Positions 8,640 to 17,368 of a stretch of DNA of 64,000 bases are shown one piece after another. The DNA is from Nodosilinea sp. WJT8-NPBG4. GTDB taxonomy: Bacteria > Cyanobacteriota > Cyanobacteriia > Phormidesmidales > Phormidesmidaceae. The notes under the pieces are model-generated. The model searched no databases. It saw only the letters and a list, made by a program, of their open reading frames with translations, and was not told where the DNA came from. The position numbers were made by a program, and so were the translations under genes. The first letter of the stretch is position 1. The number at the start of each line of letters is the position of its first letter. The stretch lies in assembly GCA_019359285.1 (NCBI GenBank), contig JAHHHQ010000066.1, positions 1-64,000 on the forward strand, read 5' to 3'.

Positions 8640-8788
8640 GGGAGGGGAGTGGATGGGTGGGAGGGTGGATGAGTGGGAGGGTGGGTGAGTAGGGGAGTAG
8701 ATGAGTAGAAGGTAAATGGATATTTAAATAGCACTCGCCCATCCACCCATCTACCCATCCACCCTCCCACCCGCCTACCCATCTCCCC
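8640..8788. repeat. G-rich/C-rich low-complexity inverted repeat
   Basis: Roughly 65 bases of GGATGGGT/GGTGGGAG-type units are followed by a short AT-rich centre (TATTTAAATA at 8721-8730) and about 65 bases of the complementary CCATCCACCC type. The two arms can pair. The centre could provide the promoter of gmhB. A similar G-rich/C-rich pair occurs inside mutS2 at about 20692-20876. Confidence 0.7.
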
Positions 8789-9544
8789 CTACGGCCAAGA
8801 CGTCTCCTTCATCGGCAGCACCATCATCTCTGAGATCACCGTGCCGGGGGGCTGCATCAGCAGGTAGCGAATGGTCTCGGCTACGTTGGCGGGGTCTTGC
8901 AGGGTGGTCTGGTCGATGTCGGGGAAGCGCTCTAGCAAAAACGGGGTGCGCATGCCGCCTGCAATCAAGGAGGTGACTTTGATGTTGTGGGGCCGCCCTT
9001 CCACATGCAGGGCTTGGGAGAAACCTAGCAGGCCCCACTTGCTGGCGTGGTAGGCAGAGGCGTTGGCCCAGGCTCGCTTGGCGGCGGTGGAAACAATGTT
9101 GATAATGTGGCCGCCGCCGTTCTGGCGCATCTCAGGGAAGACGGCTTTAGACATATAAAACGGGCCGTTGAGGTTGACGTTGATCACCTGCTGCCACTGG
9201 TCGTGGGTCAGGTCCTCCACCGATTCAGTGACGTCAATGCCGGCGTTGTTGATCAGCACGTCAATGCGGCCATAGCGATCGAGCACTTGGTCGAGCAGGG
9301 CGGCAGCGCTAGCGGGGTTGGTGACATCCAAGTTGAGGGCCATGGCGCTACCGCTGGCGGATTCAATATCCTGAGCCAGTTCGGCGGCCAGTTCGTGGCG
9401 CAGGTCAGCGACGACCACATTCAATCCGGCGGCGGCCAGGCAGTGGCAGGTGGCCGCTCCCAGGCCCCGAGCCCCGCCGGTGACAATGGCGACTTTGCCA
9501 TCCAGGGAGGGGATGGAATTAGCTGTTTTAGTCAGGGTTTGCAT
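8789..9544 (-). CDS. SDR family oxidoreductase in heptose operon
   Basis: A 251-residue classical SDR with TGGARGLG at the cofactor site (near residue 22), NNAG near 98 and the catalytic YHASK near 166. ATG 9544 is preceded by AGGA at a suitable distance. It sits between the GT4-GmhA fusion and gmhB in one transcription unit, so it presumably acts on the sugar nucleotide or on a related metabolite. It is not an extended SDR and therefore is unlikely to be the ADP-heptose epimerase HldD, which has a longer C-terminal substrate domain. The substrate remains unknown. Confidence 0.85.
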   Translation of the reverse strand: MQTLTKTANSIPSLDGKVAIVTGGARGLGAATCHCLAAAGLNVVVADLRHELAAELAQDIESASGSAMALNLDVTNPASAAALLDQVLDRYGRIDVLINNAGIDVTESVEDLTHDQWQQVINVNLNGPFYMSKAVFPEMRQNGGGHIINIVSTAAKRAWANASAYHASKWGLLGFSQALHVEGRPHNIKVTSLIAGGMRTPFLLERFPDIDQTTLQDPANVAETIRYLLMQPPGTVISEMMVLPMKETSWP

Positions 9545-9594
9545 GCTGGTTCCTAATTAAAAGATGGTTTTCGGAAAGGAGTGGATTGGCTGTC

Positions 9595-11544
9595 TCAACC
9601 CCTCTGGCTAGCCGAGGCCGACGCGGTAGGGCGTGAGGCCTCGATCGCCTTGGCTGGCGGGACAGTCGCTAGCGATCGCTGGGCTGGGCGGTCCGATCGC
9701 TGCAAATCGTCTTCGATCCACTCACAGATCAGGTGCAGGGCTAGAATTTGCACCTCTTGAATGCGTTGGGGATCGGGGCTGGGGACGCAGATCGCCTCAT
9801 CCACCAGGGGCAGCAGGTCACCGCCGCTGCCGCCCAGCAGCCCAATACAGTGGACGTTGCGGGTTTTGGCCGCCGCCACCGCTTCGATCAGGTTGCGGGA
9901 GCGACCGCTGGTGCTGATCACCAGCAGTACATCTTCGGGCTGGGCAAAGGTGGATACCTGGCGGGCAAAGATGTCGTTATAGCCAACGTCGTTGGCCCAG
10001 GCGGTGAGCAGGGCGGTGTCGGCGGTCAGGGCCATGACCGGCAGCCCAGCCCACTGCTGGCACTGAAAGCGGCCCACCAGTTCAGCGGCAAAGTGCTGGG
10101 CGTCGGCGGCACTGCCCCCGTTGCCGCACACCAGCACCTTACCCCCGCGGCTAAAGCACTGGCTGAGCCGGCGAGACACCGCTAGAATATCGCCGCTAAG
10201 CAAGCGACGAGACTGGCGCAGGGCCAAAATAGCTGCGTCAAAGCAGGCTTCCATCTGGGCCAAGTCGGCCTCGGTGGTGTCGACCAGAACGTCTGGGGCA
10301 GCGGTTTTAGCTAAGACAGACTCGTAGATCGAGGCCAGGGCGCTGGCTACTTTAGGCCAGGTAAACTGGCGGGTCACATGGCGCAGGGCCTGTCGCCCAA
10401 ACAGGTTGAGAATGTCGGGATGCCGATAGAGAAAGGCCATGCGATCGCATACCTCCCTCGCCGCCTTGGGCGCCACCAGGTAGCCCGTCGCCCCATCCCG
10501 CACGGTGAACTTGATCCCCCCCACGTTGGAGCCAATCACCGGGGTGCCGCAGGCCATCGCCTCCAAGGGGGTAATGCCAAAGGGCTCGTACCAGGGGGTG
10601 GTCACAAACAAATCGGCGGCGCTGTAGAAATACTTCAGCACTTCCCGCTCTCGCTGACCCACAAAGGTGACTCGGTCCTGTAGGCCTAACTTTGCCGTCA
10701 GTGCCTGCAACCGCCCGATCTCTGGCGTTTTTTCAGGGTCGGGCAGCGGCGATTCGCCGCCCACTACCACCAGCCGCGTGGGCAGATCTTGCTGAGCCAG
10801 CATGGCGATCGCCTGAATCACCGTATCGACCCCCTTGCGCGGCACCATGCGGCCTAGCTGAAGCACCACCCGCTCCTGCATCGGTAACCCCAGCGTCGCC
10901 CGCGCCTGGGTCTTGGGGATCGGCCAGAATTCGCTTAAATCTACGCCGCAGGGCACGATGTGAATTTTGTCGGGCTTAGCGCCATAGAGCTGAATCAGGT
11001 CGTCGCGTTCCTGGGGGCATTCGGCAATAATGCCGTCCGCTGTTTCTACCACCTGCTCTTCAATGGCAAAGCGTTCGTTGGGAAACCGATCGGCCTGACC
11101 CTGGTGCCGCCGCCGCACCTTGCCCAGGGCGTGAAAGGTGACCACATAGGGAATCCCCAGGTGCTGCTTCACCTGGCTAGCCACCAGGGCCGACATCCAA
11201 AAATTGGCGTGGATCAGGTGGTAGCCCCCATTCTGCCGCTGCTGCCGCCGGGCAAAGGCCACCACATAGCGGGTAAAACTCCCCATATGGGGCAGCAGGT
11301 CTTCCTTTGGCACCGGCTCCGGCGGCCCCGCTGGCACATGGACAATGCGAATACCGTTGTGCCACAGCATCACCTCCGGCAAAGCCTCGGCATCGCGGCG
11401 GGTAAAGATATCCACTTGATAGCCTAGGGCCGCCAGCTGTTTCGCCGTCTGGCCCACGTAGACATTCTGCCCGCCGCTGTCGGTGCCGCCAAAGCTGCCC
11501 AGGGGCGAGGCGTGTTCACTGATGATGGCAATCCGCTTGGTCAT
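9595..11544 (-). CDS. GT4 glycosyltransferase fused to GmhA-type phosphoheptose isomerase
   Basis: A 649-residue two-enzyme fusion. Residues 1-420 form a GT4 glycosyltransferase (start RIAIISEHASPLG, GGQNVYV, and the E-x7-E donor motif in EPFGITPLEAMACG near 320). Residues about 435-625 form a SIS domain with CGNGGSAADAQHFAAELVGR near 470, the signature of sedoheptulose-7-phosphate isomerase GmhA, and STSGRSRNLIEA for phosphosugar binding. GmhA makes heptose 7-phosphate, the first committed step of the pathway whose next enzymes (HldE, GmhB) follow in the same operon. The linker and C-terminal tail are low in complexity. The fusion physically joins precursor synthesis to transfer, a notable arrangement. 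Confidence 0.9.
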   Translation of the reverse strand: MTKRIAIISEHASPLGSFGGTDSGGQNVYVGQTAKQLAALGYQVDIFTRRDAEALPEVMLWHNGIRIVHVPAGPPEPVPKEDLLPHMGSFTRYVVAFARRQQRQNGGYHLIHANFWMSALVASQVKQHLGIPYVVTFHALGKVRRRHQGQADRFPNERFAIEEQVVETADGIIAECPQERDDLIQLYGAKPDKIHIVPCGVDLSEFWPIPKTQARATLGLPMQERVVLQLGRMVPRKGVDTVIQAIAMLAQQDLPTRLVVVGGESPLPDPEKTPEIGRLQALTAKLGLQDRVTFVGQREREVLKYFYSAADLFVTTPWYEPFGITPLEAMACGTPVIGSNVGGIKFTVRDGATGYLVAPKAAREVCDRMAFLYRHPDILNLFGRQALRHVTRQFTWPKVASALASIYESVLAKTAAPDVLVDTTEADLAQMEACFDAAILALRQSRRLLSGDILAVSRRLSQCFSRGGKVLVCGNGGSAADAQHFAAELVGRFQCQQWAGLPVMALTADTALLTAWANDVGYNDIFARQVSTFAQPEDVLLVISTSGRSRNLIEAVAAAKTRNVHCIGLLGGSGGDLLPLVDEAICVPSPDPQRIQEVQILALHLICEWIEDDLQRSDRPAQRSLATVPPAKAIEASRPTASASASQRG

Positions 11545-11595
11545 GGGGTTTGAGGGTGAAGGGTTTAGGGGCTAAGGTTTAAGGTTTGAGGCAGT

Positions 11596-11616
11596 GTAGG
11601 GTGGGCAATGCCCACC
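11596..11616. repeat. 21-bp palindromic repeat, copy 2
   Basis: GTAGGGTGGGCAATGCCCACC, identical to the copy at 3611-3631, in the spacer between two GT4 genes. Confidence 0.75.
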
Positions 11617-11685
11617 AATCGTGATGTGGAGTGAGAGGGTTATCTGGCGTTGGGTGACCCTGCGTTCTAACCCAACCTACGAGGG

Positions 11686-12672
11686 CTAAATTAGGGCTGG
11701 AGTGCGACGATTTTGGCGATCGCGCCCTAGCTCCAGCGCTTCAGCAAAGGCGGCATTCCAGTCCTGCACAAATCGCGGCATGTTGAACCGAGCCATACCT
11801 GCACGTTGTGCTCCCTGGCTCAGTTGCTGGGCCAGGGCTGGGTCATCGATCAGCTGCTGCATGCGGGGCACCAGGGCCGCTGGGTTGGTGTCGATGTAGC
11901 CCGAAACGCCGTTCTCAACCACCGTAGGCAGCTCTGTGGTCGCGAGCCCAACTACCGGTACTCCGAGGCACATGGCCTCACACACCGCCAGCCCCAAACT
12001 GGTGTAGCGAATTGGATGAAAGAAAAATCGATAGCGAGCCACCAGCTCCGGCAGTGCGGTATGGGCTACCTCGCCCAGGCCGCCCAGGCTCTCGGCATCC
12101 ATGCCCACTAGGTCGAGGGGCACCTGCTGACGCACCTGCTCAAACACATCGGCCCCCAGTCGGCGACCGCGCGATCGCAGCCCGTTCACCACCACAATGC
12201 CCTTCGGAATCTCGCCCGAATAGCGCACGCCCTCGGGCACCATCACGCCATGTTCAATCACCCGCGTTGGCGTAGAGCCACAGTCCCACATCAGCTGGTT
12301 GAAGGCCGTCACATGCACCAGCAGCAGGTGGGCATCATCCACCACATGGCAGGTGTCCGTGGGCTGTTGCCGGGGCGGGTCATGCTCCAAAAACAGCCGC
12401 GGTAGCTGCCGTTGTTCGGGGCTCAGCAGCTCGTACTGATCCTCCTGGTAGTTGCGGGCCGACTGAAACAAAATGCAGTCAAAGTCTTGATGCCGCACCG
12501 CTTCTGCTGGAATGTCGTGGACGTTACTGCCCCAGTCGAACCCCGGCAGCCGCCCGCCATAGCCCTCCGGGTAGCCTGGTTTGGTGGGCAAATAAAAGTC
12601 ATGGGGAGCTTGGGTCAGGTAGTACAGATAGCTACCGTGCACATGCCAGGTAAGAATTCGAAGTCGTCGCAT
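11686..12672 (-). CDS. GT4 family glycosyltransferase
   Basis: A 328-residue GT-B glycosyltransferase. The C-terminal half has the family donor site, seen as YTSLGLAVCEAMCLGVPVV near residue 224 with the E-x7-E spacing slightly altered, followed by LPTVVENGVSGYI. The N-terminus RILTWHVHGSYLYYLTQAPH resembles a group of short cyanobacterial GT4 proteins that use WHVHGSY at the acceptor side. It is the third gene of the heptose operon. The sugar it transfers cannot be named from the sequence. Confidence 0.85.
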   Translation of the reverse strand: MRRLRILTWHVHGSYLYYLTQAPHDFYLPTKPGYPEGYGGRLPGFDWGSNVHDIPAEAVRHQDFDCILFQSARNYQEDQYELLSPEQRQLPRLFLEHDPPRQQPTDTCHVVDDAHLLLVHVTAFNQLMWDCGSTPTRVIEHGVMVPEGVRYSGEIPKGIVVVNGLRSRGRRLGADVFEQVRQQVPLDLVGMDAESLGGLGEVAHTALPELVARYRFFFHPIRYTSLGLAVCEAMCLGVPVVGLATTELPTVVENGVSGYIDTNPAALVPRMQQLIDDPALAQQLSQGAQRAGMARFNMPRFVQDWNAAFAEALELGRDRQNRRTPALI

Positions 12673-12696
12673 GGGTAAGGCTTTTTCCTATGGAGA

Positions 12697-13113
12697 TTAG
12701 CGAGGGGCCGAAACGAGCGACCGCCCGCTCCCCCTCAGCAGCGCCAGCAGATCGTCGTCGTTTTGATCTGACGGCACGCACTGGCTCAGCACCTGCCCAC
12801 CAAACTCGCCAGACTGACCAATGCGAATGGGAATGCCCGCCAGGTAGCAGAGATAGCCCAGGGTATAGGGGGACTGCCCCGGTGCCGTAAGAATGACGGC
12901 TGCGTCAAACCCACCCTGACGTAGCCAGCCAATGGCCTGCTGCCAGTCCACCAGCGTTGCCTCATCGGCGCTCAACCAGCTCGCAATTTGGCTAGACTCA
13001 ACCACCGTCAGCTCGGCCTCGGGGAACGTGGGCTTCAACTCCGGTGGCGGACTGCCCCCACGCAGGTTAAAAACCAGTACCTTCGACTGTTTAGCGGTTG
13101 TTTTAGCGGGCAT
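12697..13113 (-). CDS. GT9-like N-terminal lobe only (truncated or specialised)
   Basis: A 138-residue protein resembling only the N-terminal lobe of GT9 enzymes: GGFDAAVILTAPGQSPYTLG and LAGIPIRIGQSGEFGGQVL align with the equivalent stretch of the neighbouring GT9 proteins. The donor-binding C-terminal lobe is absent, and no remnant of it is visible in the short spacer that follows. ATG 13113 lies within the last codons of the upstream GT9 gene (11-base overlap), so the two are translationally coupled. It may be a decayed paralogue or a non-catalytic partner of the upstream GT9. Confidence 0.65.
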   Translation of the reverse strand: MPAKTTAKQSKVLVFNLRGGSPPPELKPTFPEAELTVVESSQIASWLSADEATLVDWQQAIGWLRQGGFDAAVILTAPGQSPYTLGYLCYLAGIPIRIGQSGEFGGQVLSQCVPSDQNDDDLLALLRGSGRSLVSAPR

Positions 13114-14170
13114 AGCACACCTGTGGTAAAGGTTGAGGCTGGGCATTTAGGAGCGATCGCGCCTGAGCCAGCACCGCCCAAGCGGTAGCCGCTCTGGTCT
13201 GACGACTGTCAACGATGCGGTGGCGACCTTGGTCAGAAGCCTGAGCCGAAACGCGATCGCCGGGAGCCCAGCGCTCTACCTCTGAGTTGCTAAACACCAC
13301 CACACTCGGCACCTCAATCGCGGCCCCTAGGTGCGAAATGCCGGTGTCGTTGCAAATCAGGAGCGCCGCTTGCTGAAGCACCACCGCCAGCTCCCCCAGG
13401 GCTGTACAGCCAGCCAAATTGAGCGACCCAGCCCCCACAGCGGCACAGATCTGGGCAGTTAGCTCCCGCTCTGCGTCAGTGCCCGTCAGCACAACGCGGT
13501 AGCCCTGGTTGGCTAGCGATTGAGCGACCCGAGTGAACCCGTCAATTGACCAGCGGCGATCCTCGCTGTTTGCCCCCGCATGCAGGCAGATGTATCGGCC
13601 GGGGGACAGGTCATGGGAGCTTAGTAGCTGTAGACCCGCCTCATACTCATCCGCTGTCAGCGGAAATTCCAGTTCTGGGCGCTGCTCCGGCAGGCCCAAA
13701 AACTCAGTCAGCCGTAGCAGCCGTTCAACCTCTGAGCCCCGTTGGGGATAGGGCAGAAAGTAATGGGGATCAGGACAAAACTGGCCTGGCAAATAAAATC
13801 CCGCCTGCCGTCTTCCCCCCAGCAATACGAGAAAAGGATTAATCGAGCTGCCATCGCCGTGAATTTGCAGCACCAAATCGTAGCGTTGGCGCTGAATCTG
13901 CTCCAAAAATTCGACTGTTTTTTGAGGGCTTTGCCAGCCCTCAGGAATGCCAGGAAAACCCGGAAACGGCAGCCACTGATCGATCAAATGGTCAAAGCGC
14001 TGGCCGAACCACTCGGTGCCAGGTAACCCCAACCAGGTGATCTTAGCGAATGGATAGGCCGCTCGCAGCGATCGCAGCGCCAGCACAGCGCAAAGCAGAT
14101 CTCCCAGGCCGGGTAGAGACCGCACAACTAAAATATGGGCAGTCAGTGGTATTTGGAGGCGACAGGTCAT
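13103..14170 (-). CDS. GT9 family glycosyltransferase (heptosyltransferase-like)
   Basis: A 355-residue GT9 enzyme, first gene of the minus-strand heptose operon. It opens ILVVRSLPGLGDLLCAVLAL, has LHAGANSEDRRW near residue 193 and the donor-site loop CNDTGISHLGAAIEVPSVVV near 270. It ends overlapping the GT9 N-lobe gene. Family members add heptose or related sugars to lipopolysaccharide core or other surface glycans at the cytoplasmic face. The promoter for the operon should lie in the 14171-14724 spacer. Confidence 0.88.
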   Translation of the reverse strand: MTCRLQIPLTAHILVVRSLPGLGDLLCAVLALRSLRAAYPFAKITWLGLPGTEWFGQRFDHLIDQWLPFPGFPGIPEGWQSPQKTVEFLEQIQRQRYDLVLQIHGDGSSINPFLVLLGGRRQAGFYLPGQFCPDPHYFLPYPQRGSEVERLLRLTEFLGLPEQRPELEFPLTADEYEAGLQLLSSHDLSPGRYICLHAGANSEDRRWSIDGFTRVAQSLANQGYRVVLTGTDAERELTAQICAAVGAGSLNLAGCTALGELAVVLQQAALLICNDTGISHLGAAIEVPSVVVFSNSEVERWAPGDRVSAQASDQGRHRIVDSRQTRAATAWAVLAQARSLLNAQPQPLPQVCYAR

Positions 14171-14724
14171 GCGCCGACCTCTTAATAACTATGAGAGTCA
14201 TATTAGGGACATTCAAATACCACCGCATTGGACATTTGACAAAATAATTCTGATATCTAAGTCAGGCATTTTGTGCAAGTGCACAGTGGCTCGACAGAAT
14301 AGTTAAAGTCGTGCATAAATCTCTGTACTTTTAGACATATATACCTCGTCCAATCTTCTTAAATACCTCTTCAGATAGATGCCGAGGTAGGTTTTTGAAC
14401 CGAATCTACTTTAAGGATTGCCTTGCCGTGTCAGTCCTAGTTCAAGCCAATCCTGCTAGCTGATGGTCTCAACTAAGTCTTTAAACTTCTCTAAAGAAAT
14501 AAGCGATTTGAGGCAGCAATCGCTCAACATTTTTGTGAAGTGAGAAATGTAGGTGTTGAATAAGAAATAGTTGGCTAAACGGGTGCGATCGCCAACCCTT
14601 ATAGTCAGAATTCTTATTTCAAAAAATAATTAAATCTTCAGGTGCCTAAGCACCTAAATCGTTTTTCAATGCTGATTCTTGCACGATTTATCGAGCGCTA
14701 AGGAACCCTAAGCATCGCGTTACT
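14171..14724. other. AT-rich intergenic region between divergent genes
   Basis: About 550 bases, clearly richer in A and T than the flanking genes, between the heptose operon and the CdaR-type regulator. It should contain both promoters. I see one perfect short palindrome (14272-14285) and no convincing gene or RNA. Confidence 0.55.
14272..14285. promoter_or_regulatory. Candidate operator palindrome
   Basis: TGTGCAAGTGCACA is a perfect 6-base inverted repeat with a 2-base spacer, about 100 bases before the heptose operon and 440 before the regulator gene. The form suits a dimeric DNA-binding protein, but no specific regulator can be assigned. Confidence 0.3.
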
Positions 14725-15909
14725 GTGTCAAAAACATTCGAACACGTTGCCCATGTAGTCGCTAAACAGCTGTCGTCGCTGCTTCAAACAGCAGTTTTTA
14801 TCAGTGACTCAAATCAAAACGTGGTAGCCAGTCGACAGTTCCACCGACAAAATCGTTTGGATGACAAAAGCCATAGCGATCAAGCCTTGTCCGATCGCTA
14901 CTTGAGTTTGCCGCTCTATGTATACGACCAGGTGGGGGAAGTCAGAATCGAGCAGGGGGTGGATGGTGAAATGCTTTCCCCCAAGCATGCCCGTGCTTTT
15001 CTAGATCTGCTGGTGAGCCAACTGGCTGATCCTACTTTTCCCCAACAGCAAATTTATAAAAATCAAGTCATTTCGAACTTGCTCAAGGGTCGCATCACCG
15101 AAGAAAGTGTCGCTCTCCAGCAGGCCAAGCTGTTAGGTATTGATTTGACTCCTCCCAGAGCCGTGATCTTAGTCGATGCCACCGATGTCATGCTGTCAAT
15201 GAGCCGAGCCATCGATGAAGCTAATCCCAACCAGCAGCGTTGCTGCCAGGCGATCATCAATAGCATCGTCACGTTTTTCAACCTGCCCGATGAAACCATT
15301 TGTGCCGATTTGGGGGGCGGCCAATTTGCTGTACTTAAAGCTAGCGACAGCAAAAATCTGAGCCCTTGGGCCGGTCACGACACCGCTACCCATGGCGATA
15401 GCTTAGGCTGCTCTTGGACTAACTTAGAGGCGCTAAAACGGGCTGGCGATGCTCTGCTCATGCGGCTGCGAGAAGAAACCGGCACTACCCTCAGCGTTGG
15501 CATTGGTCGCTATCATCCTGGTTTGCTAGGCCTGGCGCGCTCCTACCAAGATGCCCAGGTTGCCCTGCGGCTAGGCCGGCAGTTTGATGGCCAAAACCGG
15601 GTTTACTGTCTGGATGATTTGGGTATTGCGGCCTTTGCCTGTGTTGCCGACGAACGCACTAAGGTAGACCTGGCCCTCCATTTACTCAGTCCGTTAGACA
15701 ATGAACTTGAGTTAATCAACACTCTAAAAGTTTTCTTCTCGGAAAACTGCGCCCCAATCACGACGGCAAAGCGGCTTTGCATTCACCGCAATACCCTCAC
15801 CTACCGACTGGAAAAGATCACCTCCCTCACAGGGCTAGACCCGCGTCGATTTGACGAGGCTGTGCAGATTCGTCTGGCGCTACTGCTCCAGGAGTTTCAG
15901 GGTATTTGA
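14725..15909 (+). CDS. CdaR/PucR family transcriptional regulator
   Basis: A 394-residue regulator. The N-terminal part (about 1-140) resembles the sugar-diacid recognition domain of CdaR, the centre a GGDEF-like non-catalytic domain (SVGIGRYHPGLLGLARSYQD near residue 258), and the C-terminus is the PucR helix-turn-helix, with CIHRNTLTYRLEKITSLTG near 354. In enteric bacteria CdaR activates glucarate, galactarate and glycerate use; the inducer here is unknown. The start is GTG at 14725. It is divergent from the heptose operon, so a regulatory link is possible but only inferred. Confidence 0.85.
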   Translation: MSKTFEHVAHVVAKQLSSLLQTAVFISDSNQNVVASRQFHRQNRLDDKSHSDQALSDRYLSLPLYVYDQVGEVRIEQGVDGEMLSPKHARAFLDLLVSQLADPTFPQQQIYKNQVISNLLKGRITEESVALQQAKLLGIDLTPPRAVILVDATDVMLSMSRAIDEANPNQQRCCQAIINSIVTFFNLPDETICADLGGGQFAVLKASDSKNLSPWAGHDTATHGDSLGCSWTNLEALKRAGDALLMRLREETGTTLSVGIGRYHPGLLGLARSYQDAQVALRLGRQFDGQNRVYCLDDLGIAAFACVADERTKVDLALHLLSPLDNELELINTLKVFFSENCAPITTAKRLCIHRNTLTYRLEKITSLTGLDPRRFDEAVQIRLALLLQEFQGI

Positions 15910-16211
15910 ATAGGGTATTGGTCAGGCCTAGGGGCTGATTGCGGCCGTTCGGTAGAAATACTGCCACGCTCTTCCCGGTTACTCGCGGTGAGTCGACCGC
16001 TCAGCGCCGTTGATCCAATTCTTCACAGATAAGCAAACCGGCGGCCGTTAAGTCAGGGTTTGTGAATTTATCTCGCGCGGTTGTTCCATTTTCTCGGGCA
16101 TTTTGTAAAAATGAATACAGAAATGCCTGGCTGACCAGCTTCTTGTTCGCACAAACCTCCCCTTGCACCAAGATCGGTCTGTCGTCGCATTAACCCCTCA
16201 GAGGCGACCTC
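15910..16211. other. Intergenic region without recognisable gene
   Basis: Three hundred bases between the regulator and two small hypothetical genes. I see no repeat, RNA or conserved peptide. Confidence 0.5.
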
Positions 16212-16439
16212 ATGATCCCACAAGTACATTCTCAAACTGACCGCCAACCCGCCGCAGGCTGGCAGCCTGTTTGTCATATTACTTACACCCGTGACACCTG
16301 GGTCAAGCTGGTCAATCTGTCCAACGCCTTTGCCGCTGACGAGGCCAAGCTGCTATGTCAAGAGTCGCCCGATACTTGGGTTGTCTGGGTACCCGACCAC
16401 GGCGAAACCGTGCTGCACAAAAGCCACTTTTACGCCTAA
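16212..16439 (+). CDS. Small hypothetical protein
   Basis: A 75-residue soluble protein with Trp- and His-rich C-terminal half (WVVWVPDHGETVLHKSHFYA). I do not recognise the family. It is very probably real because its stop overlaps the start of the next small gene by one base (TAATG), the typical form of a coupled pair. No membrane segment or signal peptide. Confidence 0.6.
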   Translation: MIPQVHSQTDRQPAAGWQPVCHITYTRDTWVKLVNLSNAFAADEAKLLCQESPDTWVVWVPDHGETVLHKSHFYA

Positions 16440-16699
16440 TGCATCCCCAATCCTTGCCTGAGTCAGCTATCGACTGGGATGAGCTGTTTGACTACCTGCC
16501 CGGCACCCTCGTTGAGCAGGTAGACCAACCCGGTATCGTCTACGAAATTGAGGGCTACGAAGCCACCATGGTGCCGCCGATCTGGCTGGTGAATGATCCG
16601 CGCCCGCGCTATCCCCACGAATTGCGCATTGTGTCTCGGCAGCCCGCTCGGGTTTGCGCTCTAGAGACAGCTGAGGCTAAGACTGCGCACCCCGTTTAA
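16439..16699 (+). CDS. Small hypothetical protein, coupled to upstream gene
   Basis: An 86-residue acidic, proline-rich protein (for example WDELFDYLPGTLVEQVDQPG near the N-terminus). ATG at 16439 shares a base with the stop of the preceding gene. Its 3' end overlaps the convergent MOSC gene by about 20 bases. No recognised domain; the pair may encode an interacting set of small cyanobacterial proteins. Confidence 0.55.
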   Translation: MHPQSLPESAIDWDELFDYLPGTLVEQVDQPGIVYEIEGYEATMVPPIWLVNDPRPRYPHELRIVSRQPARVCALETAEAKTAHPV

Positions 16700-17339
16700 G
16701 CAATTTTTCTTGCCAGTTGCGCGACAGCAAGGGGCAACTAGCCAGCTCAATTGCCGCCGCGCGATCGCCCAGGTTGTGGTGCATGATGCGGTTAGCGTGG
16801 GCTACAGTCCACTCAGGGTAGGGGCGATTGCACAGCACCATCGCCAGCCCCGGCTTAACCGCACCCTCTTCTAGCACTCGAAAATACCAGCCACTGCGGC
16901 CGTTGACCTTCACCTGTAGCGCCAGATCCTCCACTTGCCAGCGGCGAGACAGTTTCCAGCAGGGCTGCCGGGGCTGCGACACCTGCACCCTGGCATCGCC
17001 GATCGCATAGGTGTCGCCAATGCAGACCTCAGCTTCGGTCTGCCCCCCCACGGTGAAATTTTCGCCAAAGCCACCATAGGGCAGATCGGGGTTGTGTAAG
17101 TGCGATCGCCAGTTAGGATAATGCTCAGCGCTGTAGGCCAATACCGCCTTATCGACGCCGCCGTGGTTTTTCAGATCCGCCTGGCCATCCCCCGCCAGGT
17201 TGGTGTAGCCCAACCACACCTCGCCATCAATGGGCTGCTTAAAAAAGCCGGTGGTCCAGCGCTGATCCATCGGGTTGGGGGCGGCTTCGGTGCCCAAGGT
17301 TTGGGGCAAGCCCACCTGAATCGAGACAATCTTAGGCAT
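16677..17339 (-). CDS. MOSC domain protein (YiiM-like)
   Basis: A 220-residue protein with a MOSC domain followed by a short helical C-terminal domain, the layout of YiiM. Visible landmarks are GDGQADLKNHGGVDKAVLAY near residue 49, YGGFGENFTVGG near 87 and the conserved cysteine in SQPRQPCWKLSRRW near 125. MOSC proteins use molybdenum cofactor; YiiM-type members reduce N-hydroxylated compounds. ATG 17339 is preferred over a TTG three codons earlier. Confidence 0.85.
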   Translation of the reverse strand: MPKIVSIQVGLPQTLGTEAAPNPMDQRWTTGFFKQPIDGEVWLGYTNLAGDGQADLKNHGGVDKAVLAYSAEHYPNWRSHLHNPDLPYGGFGENFTVGGQTEAEVCIGDTYAIGDARVQVSQPRQPCWKLSRRWQVEDLALQVKVNGRSGWYFRVLEEGAVKPGLAMVLCNRPYPEWTVAHANRIMHHNLGDRAAAIELASCPLLSRNWQEKLLKRGAQS

Positions 17340-17368
17340 TGCAGTCAAACGGTCAGACCTAAAGCGGC

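Noticed and set aside
8640..8788. Possible CRISPR or satellite array
   Set aside because: Units are short and irregular with no spacers of even length; it is low-complexity sequence with inverted arms.
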